Shown in pieces: positions 1 to 7,745 of a stretch of DNA of 64,000 nucleotides. The notes beneath the pieces are model-generated. The model ran no database searches and was not told where the DNA came from. It worked only from the letters and a program-made list of their open reading frames with translations. A program made the position numbers and the translations under genes. This stretch comes from DASZHJ01 sp963735465 (GTDB taxonomy: Bacteria > Pseudomonadota > Alphaproteobacteria > ATCC43930 > CGMCC-115725), in NCBI GenBank assembly GCA_963735465.1, contig CAVTLA010000002.1:124001-188000 (forward strand), read 5' to 3'. The stretch's first letter is position 1, and every line of letters begins with the position of its first letter.

Positions 1-97
1 GCGCGCCCACGGGAAGCGTGAAGCTCACGGCATCGGCCACGCGCAGCGAGCCGAAGCTGCGACAGAGACCCTCGGCCGCCAGCGCAGGCTCGCTCAT
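1..97 (-). CDS. livG: Liv-type ABC transporter ATP-binding protein LivG, N-terminal fragment
   Basis: Only the first 32 codons are in the window. The reverse-strand reading starts MSEPALAAEGLCRSFGSLR, the usual opening of a LivG ATPase just before the Walker A loop, which lies outside. The ATG at 97 overlaps the TGA of the upstream permease gene (ATGA), so the two are translationally coupled. It should supply ATP hydrolysis for the permeases and binding protein encoded at 94-3320. The family call rests on the short N-terminus plus context. Confidence 0.75.
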   Translation of the reverse strand, partial: MSEPALAAEGLCRSFGSLRVADAVSFTLPVGA

Positions 98-1095
98 TTC
101 CACCCCGTCAGCCGCGCGCGCAGCGCCTCGAAGCCACCAACGATGCCGCCGGGGAGGAACAGCACCACCGCCACCAGCAACGCGCCCAGCCAGAAGAACC
201 AGTACTGGGGATTCATGTCGGCGAGCTGATCGCGGGCCACCAGGAAGATGATGGCGCCGACGATGCCGCCGTAGAGCCGCCCGGTGCCGCCCAGCACCAG
301 CATGATGAGCACATCCGCCGAGCGCTGGAAGCTCACGACCTCGAGCGCCACCGATTGCGTCGTCTGGGCGAGGAGCGCGCCGGCGACGCCGGCGTAGAAG
401 GCGGCGATGGTGTAGATGACGCGCTGGCGCCGGCGGATCGGCGCGCCCAGCGCCGGCATGCGCGCGGCGTTCTCGCGCATGCCGCGGAGCGACAGGCCGA
501 AGGGCGAATGGACGATGCGCCGTGCCCCCAGGAACATCAGGAGCAGCACGCCCAGCGCATAGAAATAGGCGGTGCGCCCGTAGAGATCGAAGGTGAAGCG
601 GCCGAGGAGCGGCCAGACCTCGATCTCGTGCAGCCCGTCGTTGCCGCCGGTGAGCCAGGAGAGGCGGTTCGCGGCTTCCGCCAGCAGCACGCCGACGCCG
701 AGCGTCACCATCAGCAGCGCGAGCTTGCTCACCCGCACCACCAGGAAGCTGGTGAGCCAGCCCAGGAGCGCCGCCGCGAGGCCTGATATCACCAGCCCCG
801 AGAACGGCTCGACCCAGCCAAAGCGCACCACCAGGATCGCCGCCGTGTAGGCGCCGACGCCGAAGAATGCCGCATGTCCCAGCGAGATGATGCCGGCATA
901 ACCGAGAATGAGATCGAGGGAGAGTGCGAAGAGCGCGGCGATCGCCACCTGGCTTGCGAGCGACAGGTATGTGGGCGTCAGCACGTAGGGCAGCAGCATC
1001 GCGAGCCAGAACACCGCCTCGCCCCAGCGCCAGCGCTGCGGCTGGGCGATCAGGCGCTGGGGGTCGACCGCGGCGGTCGGGAGATCGGCGGCCAT
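94..1095 (-). CDS. livM: Liv/HAAT ABC transporter inner-membrane permease LivM
   Basis: A 333-residue polytopic membrane protein of normal LivM length. About nine hydrophobic segments are visible, and the family signature GYAGIISLGHAAFFGVGAY lies near residues 65-83. The C-terminal part carries the RMRGMREN-type cytoplasmic loop region (LSLRGMRENAARMPALG) that contacts the ATPase. It forms the translocation pore together with LivH. The ATG at 1095 follows the livH stop by 3 bases, and the stop overlaps the livG start, so the order is livK-livH-livM-livG on the minus strand. Substrate is not predictable: HAAT systems carry branched-chain amino acids, but also amides, aromatic acids and dicarboxylates. 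Confidence 0.93.
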   Translation of the reverse strand: MAADLPTAAVDPQRLIAQPQRWRWGEAVFWLAMLLPYVLTPTYLSLASQVAIAALFALSLDLILGYAGIISLGHAAFFGVGAYTAAILVVRFGWVEPFSGLVISGLAAALLGWLTSFLVVRVSKLALLMVTLGVGVLLAEAANRLSWLTGGNDGLHEIEVWPLLGRFTFDLYGRTAYFYALGVLLLMFLGARRIVHSPFGLSLRGMRENAARMPALGAPIRRRQRVIYTIAAFYAGVAGALLAQTTQSVALEVVSFQRSADVLIMLVLGGTGRLYGGIVGAIIFLVARDQLADMNPQYWFFWLGALLVAVVLFLPGGIVGGFEALRARLTGWK

Positions 1096-1098
1096 CCT

Positions 1099-1962
1099 CT
1101 AGCGCCGCCCGAAAAGCCCGGCGGGCCGCCACAGCAGCAGCGTCACCATGACCGCGTAGATGATGAAGGCGCCGGCCTCGGGCACATAATACTTGCCGGC
1201 GACGTCGCTGATGCCCAGCACCACGGCGGCGGCGAAGGTGCCGCCCACCGAGCCAAGCCCTCCCACGGAGACCACCAGCAGGACGAACACCAGGTACTTG
1301 GTCGCGAAGTTGGGATCGAGCCCCACCACGTTGACGGCGAGCGCGCCGCCGAGCCCGGCGAGACCGCTGCCGATGGCGAAGGTGGCGGCGAAGATCGAGT
1401 TGACGTCGATGCCGAGGCCGCGGGCCATGCGCTGGTTGTCGACGGCGGCGCGCACCCGGGCGCCGAAGCGCGTGCGCTCGAGGCCGAACACCAGCGCCAG
1501 GACCAGAGCGCCGCCGACGCAGACCAGGAACAGCCGATAGACGCCGATATCGACGCCACCCACGGAAAAATAGCCAGAGAGATAGGCCGGCAGGCTCACC
1601 TGCTGCTGCTGGGTGCCCCAGATATAGGCGCAGGCCGCAACCGACATCAGGATGAGGCCGATGGTGAGGAGCACGTGGTCGAGCTCGCCGGAGCGGTAGA
1701 GCCGGCGATAGAGCAGCCGCTCGAAGACCACGCTGAGGACGCCGATGCCGACGAAGACGACCGGCAGCGTCAGCGGGAACGGCACTCCCAGGCGGTCCAT
1801 CAAGGTGACGCAGAAATATCCGCCGAGCATGGCGAAGGCGGTATGGGCGAGGTTGACGAAGCCCATCAGCCCCATGGTGACGGAGAGGCCCACCGACAGC
1901 ACGAAGAGCAGCATGCCGTAGGCCAAGCCGTCGAACATCACCCCGAGAAGATGTGGGAGCAT
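1099..1962 (-). CDS. livH: Liv/HAAT ABC transporter inner-membrane permease LivH
   Basis: 287 residues with about eight membrane segments. The LivH signature region GLMGFVNLAHTAFAMLGGY is near residues 32-50, and GGLGSVGGTFAAAVVLG lies near the C-terminus. It pairs with LivM. I chose the ATG at 1962: a GAAGGA Shine-Dalgarno sequence sits 8 bases upstream, and a TTG at 1965 directly precedes it. The ribosome-binding site lies inside the terminal arm of the repeat at 1966-2083, so the repeat abuts and supplies the translation start. livM follows 3 bases after the stop. Confidence 0.92.
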   Translation of the reverse strand: MLPHLLGVMFDGLAYGMLLFVLSVGLSVTMGLMGFVNLAHTAFAMLGGYFCVTLMDRLGVPFPLTLPVVFVGIGVLSVVFERLLYRRLYRSGELDHVLLTIGLILMSVAACAYIWGTQQQQVSLPAYLSGYFSVGGVDIGVYRLFLVCVGGALVLALVFGLERTRFGARVRAAVDNQRMARGLGIDVNSIFAATFAIGSGLAGLGGALAVNVVGLDPNFATKYLVFVLLVVSVGGLGSVGGTFAAAVVLGISDVAGKYYVPEAGAFIIYAVMVTLLLWRPAGLFGRR

Positions 1963-1965
1963 CAA

Positions 1966-2083
1966 GCGTCCTTCGAACTCGGCGCTAGCGCGCCGGCTCA
2001 GGATGAGGAGGTATTCTTCGTGCCGTCAACAATAGCCCTCATCCTGAGCCATGAGCCCGAAGGGCTCATGAGTCGAAGGACGC
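1966..2083. repeat. Cloverleaf-type intergenic inverted repeat, copy 1
   Basis: A 118-base element between livK and livH. Outer arms GCGTCCTTCGA (1966-1976) and TCGAAGGACGC (2073-2083) are perfect complements. Inner arms GCTCAGGATGAGG (1996-2008) and CCTCATCCTGAGC (2037-2049) are also perfect over 13 bases. Between outer and inner arms sit two side hairpins: GGCGC-TAGC-GCGCC (1981-1994) and a 9-bp stem CATGAGCCC-GAA-GGGCTCATG (2050-2070). Folded, it gives a three- or four-armed RNA or DNA structure. A second copy with the same architecture is at 47511-47627. Similar CCTCATCCTGAGG / CGAAGGACG elements are familiar from intergenic regions of Hyphomicrobiales genomes, from memory only. Here it lies inside an operon. 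Confidence 0.9.
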
Positions 2084-2129
2084 ATCATCGCTGTGCAGCG
2101 GATCTCGCAGGCTTGGACCAACCATCCAT

Positions 2130-3320
2130 CTACGGCTGCTTGCCGGGATCCTTCACGTTGGGGATCGTCTCGAATTCGACGTTGAGCAGCTTGCCATCCT
2201 TCTTCTCGACCTTGCGGATGTAGATGTTCTGCACGACGTCGCGGGTCTCGGGGTCGATCATGATCGGCCCGCGCGGGCTGTCGATCTTCATGCCCTTGAT
2301 CGCTTCCATCGCCTTGTCGCCGTCGATGTTGCCGTTGAGGCGCTTCGCCACCTCGTAGATCAGCGCCATCCCGTCATAGCCGCCCACCGCCTGAAAATCC
2401 GGGCGGAAGTCGCCGTATTCCTTGGCATAGGCCGCGATGAACTCCTTGTTGAGGGTGGAGTCATGGGCATAGGAATAATGATGGGAGGTGATGAGGCCGA
2501 GAGCTGCGTCGCCTTCCTGCTGCAGCACCGCGTCGTCGGTGACGTCGCCGGTGGCGATGATCTTGATGCTGGACGTGGTGAGCCCGCGCTCGGCGAAGGT
2601 TTTCATCAATTGCGCCGGCTGGTCGTTGGACGGCACGAAGATGAAGACGGCCTGGGGGTTGAGGTCCTTCACCTTCTGGGCATAGGCGGAAAACTCCGGG
2701 CTCTGCAGCGGCATGCGCACGCTGCCGACGATCTCGCCGCCGTCGCCGGTGAAGGCCTTCTGGAACGCCTTCTCGGCGTCGAGGCCGGGACCGTAATCCG
2801 TCACCATCGTATAGGCCTGCTTGACGCCGTTCTTCGCCGCCCAATGGGCCAGCGGCTCCGTCACTTGGGGCAGCGTGAAGGACACGCGGACGAAATAGGG
2901 CGACTTGGTGGTGATGATCGAGGTCGCTGCGTTCATGATGATGGTGGGCTTCTTCGCCTGGGTCGCGACGTCGGCGACCGCCAGCGCCTCCGGCGTCACC
3001 ACGAAGCCCGCGAGAAAGTCGACGTTGTCGCGCACCACAAGCTCCTGCGCCAGGCGCTTCGCCACGTCGGGCGCCGGGCCGCCGGTGTCCTTGCGGATGA
3101 TCTCGATCTTCTTGCCGGCGACGGTGTCGCCGTGCTGCTTCATGTAGAGCTTGATCGCGTTGTCCATCTCCCGGCCGGAATCGGCGAATGGACCGGAATA
3201 GGTGATGATCAGCCCGACCTTGATGGTGTCGCCGGCATCGGCAGGCGTCGCGCCGCCCAGCGCCAGCAGCGCCACGGCGGCCAACCCGCCCAGCACCCTG
3301 GATGCCCCGAATCCCGTCAT
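2130..3320 (-). CDS. livK: Liv/HAAT ABC transporter periplasmic substrate-binding protein
   Basis: 396 residues with a Sec-type signal peptide (residues 1 to about 29, hydrophobic LGGLAAVALLALGG, cleavage near ADAGD). The mature part begins TIKVGLIITYSGPFADSG, the classical start of periplasmic-binding-protein-like domain 1 (Peripla_BP_6). It captures substrate in the periplasm and delivers it to LivHM. The ATG at 3320 has a strong GGGAGGAG site upstream. It is first in the minus-strand operon livK-livH-livM-livG. The 167-base gap to livH contains the cloverleaf repeat, which could stabilise the abundant livK message or attenuate read-through. Confidence 0.93.
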   Translation of the reverse strand: MTGFGASRVLGGLAAVALLALGGATPADAGDTIKVGLIITYSGPFADSGREMDNAIKLYMKQHGDTVAGKKIEIIRKDTGGPAPDVAKRLAQELVVRDNVDFLAGFVVTPEALAVADVATQAKKPTIIMNAATSIITTKSPYFVRVSFTLPQVTEPLAHWAAKNGVKQAYTMVTDYGPGLDAEKAFQKAFTGDGGEIVGSVRMPLQSPEFSAYAQKVKDLNPQAVFIFVPSNDQPAQLMKTFAERGLTTSSIKIIATGDVTDDAVLQQEGDAALGLITSHHYSYAHDSTLNKEFIAAYAKEYGDFRPDFQAVGGYDGMALIYEVAKRLNGNIDGDKAMEAIKGMKIDSPRGPIMIDPETRDVVQNIYIRKVEKKDGKLLNVEFETIPNVKDPGKQP

Positions 3321-3464
3321 CGCACTCCTCCCTAGGAACTTGCCCGCTCACAAAATCGGCCGTCGTTCCGGCCGCTGGGAGAGTAGCAGCGCGAGAATGG
3401 CGCGTCCTAGCCATCCTTGCACAGTCTCGACCCTCAACGCCGAACGGTAGAAGGCCGCATATCG

Positions 3465-3492
3465 TTGGTCAACCGCATTGTTGACCTATAAA
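3465..3492 (+). promoter_or_regulatory. Promoter with perfect dyad operator in the -35/-10 spacer
   Basis: A perfect inverted repeat GGTCAAC-N6-GTTGACC occupies 3467-3486. It falls between a possible -35 (TTGGTC, 3465-3470) and a -10-like TATAAA (3487-3492) with 16 bases between them. This is the placement expected for a repressor or MerR-like operator. The promoter would read rightward into the CDF exporter gene (ATG 3590), leaving a leader of about 90 bases. The divergent livK starts at 3320, so it could also be affected. Promoter assignment is by eye only; the dyad itself is certain. Confidence 0.5.
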
Positions 3493-3589
3493 ACTGTCAC
3501 GGGCGAGCGCACCAGGCGCCGGTCGGCTCGGCCTTGCCGCCGCCATCGGGGGCGCGCCACAATTGCTCGCACGGGAATCGCGGAGCGCA

Positions 3590-4519
3590 ATGACGTCAGG
3601 CCACCACAGCCACGCCCATCACCACCATGCGCACGACGGGCCGCGCAGCTATGGCGCCGCGTTCGCGATCGGCACCTTCCTGAACCTCGCCTTCGTGGTG
3701 ATCGAGGCGAGCTACGGTTTCCTCAGCAACTCGATGGCCCTGCTGGCGGACGCCGGCCACAATCTCAGCGACGTGGCGGCGCTCGCCATCGCCTGGGGCG
3801 CCAGCGCCCTTGCCCGCCGCCTGCCCAGCGCGCGCTTCACCTATGGCTTCCGCAGCTCGTCGATCCTGGCTGCCCTCTTCAACGCGGTGGTGCTGCTGGT
3901 CGCGGTGGGTGCTATCGCGCTTGAATCGATCCAGCGCCTGATGACGCCGGGCCCGATCGCCAGCCTCACCGTGATCGTGGTGGCGAGCGTGGGCATCGTC
4001 GTCAACGGCATCACCACCTTGATGTTCAGCGGCGGCCGGCACAGCGACCTCAACGTCAGAGGCGCCTTCCAGCACATGGTCGCGGACACGCTGGTGTCGG
4101 TGGGCGTGGTGGCGGCGGGTGTGCTCATCCTGGTGACGGGCTGGCTGTGGCTCGACGCGGCGGTGAGCCTCGTCATCGTCGCCGTCATCCTGATCGGCAC
4201 CTGGAGCCTGCTCAGGCAATCGATGCAGCTCGCCCTCGACGCGGTGCCGGCCTCGATCGATCCCGAGGCGGTGCGGCGCTACCTCGCCGGCCTCGGCGGC
4301 GTCGCCGACATCCACGATCTCCATATCTGGCCCATGAGCACCACGGAGACCGCGCTCACCTGCCACATCGTGATGCCCGGCGGCCATCCCGGCGACGCCA
4401 TGCTGTCCCAGGTGGCCGCGGAGCTTGGCCACCGCTTCCACATCCAGCACGCGACGATCCAGGTGGAGATGGGCGATCCCGCGCATCCCTGCGAGCTGGT
4501 GCCGGACCACGTGGTCTGA
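3590..4519 (+). CDS. Cation diffusion facilitator (CDF) family metal exporter
   Basis: 309 residues. It begins with a histidine-rich stretch (GHHSHAHHHHAHDG, residues 4-17) typical of zinc/cobalt/cadmium exporters of the CzcD/ZitB group. Six membrane segments follow. The metal-site motifs are visible: LLADAGHNLSD (TM2, His and Asp ligands) and HMVADTLVSVG (TM5, HxxxD). The C-terminal cytoplasmic domain contains DIHDLHIWPMST, a conserved CDF signature. It should move divalent metal from cytoplasm to periplasm using the proton gradient. I chose the ATG at 3590 over an upstream in-frame start because a GGAG precedes it by 5 bases. The dyad at 3467-3486 may make it metal-responsive. Confidence 0.92.
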   Translation: MTSGHHSHAHHHHAHDGPRSYGAAFAIGTFLNLAFVVIEASYGFLSNSMALLADAGHNLSDVAALAIAWGASALARRLPSARFTYGFRSSSILAALFNAVVLLVAVGAIALESIQRLMTPGPIASLTVIVVASVGIVVNGITTLMFSGGRHSDLNVRGAFQHMVADTLVSVGVVAAGVLILVTGWLWLDAAVSLVIVAVILIGTWSLLRQSMQLALDAVPASIDPEAVRRYLAGLGGVADIHDLHIWPMSTTETALTCHIVMPGGHPGDAMLSQVAAELGHRFHIQHATIQVEMGDPAHPCELVPDHVV

Positions 4520-4528
4520 GGCGCGCCG

Positions 4529-5374
4529 ATGAGCACGGCCGCCCGCCCCGCGCGGGGCATCGACCACGTGGTGATCCTGGTCCGCGACATCGACGGCGCC
4601 GAGGCGCGGTTCTGCCGGCTCGGGTTCAACCTGACGCCGCGTGGCCATCATTCGCGCCTCAAATCCTACAATCACTGCGCCATGCTGGCGGGCGGCGATT
4701 ATCTCGAGCTCCTCACCACGGGAGAGCGCGGCGCCCGGCCCTATTACGATGACTTTCTCGAGATGCGCGAGGGCGTCGCCGGGATCGCTTTCCGCACCGC
4801 CGATGCGCGCGCGACCCGCGATGCCCTCGCCGGCCACGGCTTCCGCCCGGAGGAGCCGATCGCCTTCGGCCGGCCGGTGGAGATCGACGGCGGGACGCGC
4901 GAGGCGCGCTTCGTCACCGTCACCGTCGACCCCGCCATCGCCCTGGGCGCCCGGACGTTCTTCTGCCAGCACGAGACGCCGGAGCTGGTGTGGCGGCCGT
5001 CCTACCTGCCCCAGCCCAATACGGCGCGGGGGATCGCGGCCGTCACCTTCGTCGATGACGGGATGGATCTCGCCGCGCGCTTCGCCCGCCTCCTCGGCGG
5101 TGAAATCGCGCGAAGGGGGGAGGGCGCCGCCCTCGATCTCGGCCCCCAGCAATTGGAATTCCTGACGCCATCAGCCGCCGCGGCGCGCTTCGCCGACGAC
5201 CCGGTGCTGCGCCTGACGCCACCCTATATTGCCGCGGTCCGCCTCGCCGTCACGGATCTGACCGCGAGCGAACGGTCGCTGCGCGACGCCCACATGCCGT
5301 ACCGGCGCACCGATCGCCGCAGCCTGCGCGTCGCCTCCGGCGATGCCGCAGGCGTTATCCTGGAATTCGCCTGA
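4529..5374 (+). CDS. VOC-superfamily protein (glyoxalase-like domain)
   Basis: 281 residues. The N-terminus GIDHVVILVRDIDGAEARF is the first beta-alpha unit of a vicinal-oxygen-chelate domain. The length and second half (RGIAAVTFVDDGMDLAARF near residue 170) indicate two tandem VOC-like modules, as in the glyoxalase_3 family. Candidate metal ligands are His13 and Glu near LELLTTGE, but I cannot assign a full metal site. It starts 9 bases after the CDF gene and heads a same-strand run of catabolic genes, so an oxygenase, isomerase or lyase role in a small-molecule pathway is likely. Substrate unknown. Confidence 0.8.
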   Translation: MSTAARPARGIDHVVILVRDIDGAEARFCRLGFNLTPRGHHSRLKSYNHCAMLAGGDYLELLTTGERGARPYYDDFLEMREGVAGIAFRTADARATRDALAGHGFRPEEPIAFGRPVEIDGGTREARFVTVTVDPAIALGARTFFCQHETPELVWRPSYLPQPNTARGIAAVTFVDDGMDLAARFARLLGGEIARRGEGAALDLGPQQLEFLTPSAAAARFADDPVLRLTPPYIAAVRLAVTDLTASERSLRDAHMPYRRTDRRSLRVASGDAAGVILEFA

Positions 5375-5443
5375 GCGTGCCGCCGTTGCCACGTGGGACG
5401 CGGGGGATATAGCCTCGCCGGAGGCATCGGGGGAGGGTTTCGC

Positions 5444-5950
5444 ATGGAACGGTTGATCGCGCGCGTGCTGATCGCCGCGCGCTGGCTGCTGGTGCCGCTC
5501 TATCTGGGCCTTGCCCTGCTGCTGCTCCTGTTCGTCGTGCAGTTCTTCCAGGAGCTCTGGGAAACGGCGATCGCGTTGCATCAGGCACCGCGCTCGCACC
5601 TCATCATCGCCGCCCTCGGTCTGGTGGATCTCGTGCTGGTGGCGGGCCTCATCGTCATGGTGATGCTCAGCAGCTACGAGAATTATGTCTCGCGCCTGGA
5701 CATGGCGGGTGTGGCGGCACAGCTCTCCTGGCTCGCCAAGCTCGACGCCGGCTCGATCAAGGTCAAGGTCATGGTGGCGATCGTCACCATCTCCGCCATC
5801 GACCTGCTGCAGGCCTTCCTCGAGATCGAGGACATCGCCGACGACAAGTTGCTCTGGCGGGTGATCGTGCATCTCACCTTCGTGGTGTCGGCCATCGCGC
5901 TGGCGGGCCTCGACCGGCTTGCCGCCAAGAGCCACGAGGGCTCCCCATGA
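5444..5950 (+). CDS. yqhA: YqhA family (UPF0114) inner-membrane protein
   Basis: 168 residues with three or four membrane segments. It resembles Escherichia coli YqhA along its length: the MER start, RWLLVPLYLGLAL, LVDLVLVAGLIVMVM, SSYENYVSRLD and the late HLTFVVSAIALAGLDRL are all in place. Function of the family is not established. The ATG at 5444 has GGGAGGG about 7 bases upstream, so the longer in-frame reading is unlikely. Its stop overlaps the next start (ATGA at 5947), coupling it to the dehydrogenase gene. Confidence 0.9.
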   Translation: MERLIARVLIAARWLLVPLYLGLALLLLLFVVQFFQELWETAIALHQAPRSHLIIAALGLVDLVLVAGLIVMVMLSSYENYVSRLDMAGVAAQLSWLAKLDAGSIKVKVMVAIVTISAIDLLQAFLEIEDIADDKLLWRVIVHLTFVVSAIALAGLDRLAAKSHEGSP

Positions 5951-6831
5951 CCACGCACCCGACCGTCGGCTTCATCGGCATCGGCATCATGGGCGAGTCC
6001 ATGACCCTGCGGCTCCTGGAGCGCGGCTGGCCGGTCACCGTCTGGAACCTGACCGACGATCGCTACGCGAAGGTGGCGCCGGCGGGCGCCCGTGTCGCGG
6101 CCTCGCCGGCGGCGGTGGCGGCGGAGAGCGATCTCGTCCTGATGTGCGTGCTCGATGCGGTGGCGGTCAGGAATTGCGTGCTGGGAGAGAACGGCCTCGC
6201 CTCGGCGCCCCGTGGCGCCAGACTCGTCGTCGACCACTCCACCGTCAATCCCGACGTGACGCGGGAGGTGGCGGGCGAGCTGCAGGCCGCAACCGGCATG
6301 GGGTGGGTGGATGCGCCGGTTTCCGGCGGACCCCTCTTCGCGCGCGACGGCAAGCTCACGATCATGGCCGGCGGCACCGACGCGGATATCGCTGCGGCAT
6401 TGCCAGTGATGCAGGACCTGGCGGCAACCTTCACCCATGTGGGGCCGCTGGGCGCCGGCCAGACCGCGAAGATCCTCAACCAGGCCATCGTCGGCACCGG
6501 CTATGTGCTGATGGCTGAGGCCCTGGCGCTGGCGGAAGCGGCGGGGCTCGACGCGGCGAAATTGCCCCAGTGCCTCGCCGGCGGCTTCGCCGACAGCATG
6601 CTGCTGCAGAAGATCTACCCGCAGATGTGCGCCCGCGACTTCGATCCGCCCCGTGCCTATGCCCGCCAGCTCCTCAAGGACCTCAAGAACGTGAAGGGAT
6701 TCGCCCACGACGCCGGCTGCGCCCTGCCGCTGATCGAGACGGCGGTGGCGCAGTACAACAGCTACGTCGCCGCCGGCAACGAGATGGCGGACGCCGCCTC
6801 GGTCTCGCGCCTCTACGAGAAGCCACGATGA
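5947..6831 (+). CDS. NAD(P)-dependent beta-hydroxyacid dehydrogenase (3-hydroxyisobutyrate dehydrogenase family)
   Basis: 294 residues, the usual family length. The N-terminal Rossmann motif GFIGIGIMGESM lies near residues 9-20. The substrate-binding signature DAPVSGGPLFARDGKLTIM is near 119-137, and the catalytic lysine lies in GAGQTAKILNQ near residue 178. The family oxidises or reduces 3-hydroxy acids such as 3-hydroxyisobutyrate or tartronate semialdehyde. The exact substrate cannot be read from sequence. ATGA overlaps link it to yqhA upstream and the amidohydrolase downstream, suggesting sequential steps of one pathway. Confidence 0.92.
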   Translation: MTTHPTVGFIGIGIMGESMTLRLLERGWPVTVWNLTDDRYAKVAPAGARVAASPAAVAAESDLVLMCVLDAVAVRNCVLGENGLASAPRGARLVVDHSTVNPDVTREVAGELQAATGMGWVDAPVSGGPLFARDGKLTIMAGGTDADIAAALPVMQDLAATFTHVGPLGAGQTAKILNQAIVGTGYVLMAEALALAEAAGLDAAKLPQCLAGGFADSMLLQKIYPQMCARDFDPPRAYARQLLKDLKNVKGFAHDAGCALPLIETAVAQYNSYVAAGNEMADAASVSRLYEKPR

Positions 6832-7745
6832 CGGACGACGACGACGATCTCCCCATCATCGACGCGCACCAGCATTTCTGGGATCTCGCGCGCAACCCCT
6901 ATCCCTGGCTGCAGGATGAGCCGGTGGTGTTCCGCTACGGCGACTACAGCGCGCTCCGCCGGACCTATCTGCCGGAGGATTATCGCACCGACACGCGCGG
7001 CCATCGCGTCGTCGGCACCGTGCACGTCGAGGCGGAATGGGATCGCGCCGATCCGGTGGGGGAGACGCGCTGGCTGGCGAAGCTCCGCGCCGAGACCGGC
7101 CTGCCGACGGTGGCGGTGGGGCATGCGGCGTTCGACCGCGACGATACCGCCGAGGTGCTGGCCGCCCACGCAGCCTTTCCCTTCATGCGGGGGATCCGGT
7201 TCAAACCGGCGGCGGAGGCGAGCGCGCGCGAGTTCCGGCGCGGCAAGCCCGGCTCCATGGACGATCTCCGGTGGCGCGCCGGCTATGCGCTGCTGGGCGA
7301 GCATCGTCTCTCCCTCGACCTGCAGACGCCGTGGTGGCATCTGCCGGCGGCGGCGGAGCTCGCCCGCGATTTCCCGAACACGCGGATCATGGTCAATCAC
7401 ACGGGCCTGCCGGCCGATCGCAGCGCCGAAGGGCTCGCCGCCTGGCGCGCCGCGCTGGCGGACGTCGCCGCCTATTCCAACGTCGCCCTCAAGATCTCCG
7501 GCCTTGGCATCAAGGGCGCCGCCTGGAGCGCCGAGGCGAACGCGCCGGTCATTCGGGATGCGATCGCGATCTTCAGTGTCGACCGCTGCTGCTTCGCCAG
7601 CAATTTCCCGGTCGACAGCCTGGTGGGCAGCTTCGATACCATCTATTCCGGCTTCAAGGCGGCGACGCGCGATCTGCCGCTCGCCGACCGGCGCAAGCTC
7701 TTCCACGACAACGCCGTCCGCCTCTATCGAATGGACACGGAATGA
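6828..7745 (+). CDS. Amidohydrolase family protein (L-fuconolactonase-like TIM barrel)
   Basis: 305 residues. IIDAHQHFWDLARNPYPWL at the N-terminus carries the HxH metal motif and the W-P-W pattern of amidohydrolase_2 lactonases and related decarboxylases. Further conserved points are RGIRFKP, VNHTGLP (metal/active-site His) and FASNFPVD (late barrel Asp). It is expected to hydrolyse a sugar-acid lactone or a related compound in the cytoplasm. ATGA overlaps join it to both neighbours. Together with the HIBADH-type dehydrogenase and the FAH-family hydrolase it suggests breakdown of a sugar acid or 2-keto acid. Confidence 0.88.
   Translation: MTDDDDDLPIIDAHQHFWDLARNPYPWLQDEPVVFRYGDYSALRRTYLPEDYRTDTRGHRVVGTVHVEAEWDRADPVGETRWLAKLRAETGLPTVAVGHAAFDRDDTAEVLAAHAAFPFMRGIRFKPAAEASAREFRRGKPGSMDDLRWRAGYALLGEHRLSLDLQTPWWHLPAAAELARDFPNTRIMVNHTGLPADRSAEGLAAWRAALADVAAYSNVALKISGLGIKGAAWSAEANAPVIRDAIAIFSVDRCCFASNFPVDSLVGSFDTIYSGFKAATRDLPLADRRKLFHDNAVRLYRMDTE

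Noticed and set aside
3596..5152. A 518-codon minus-strand open frame opposite the CDF and VOC genes
   Set aside because: Shadow of two well-supported plus-strand genes.
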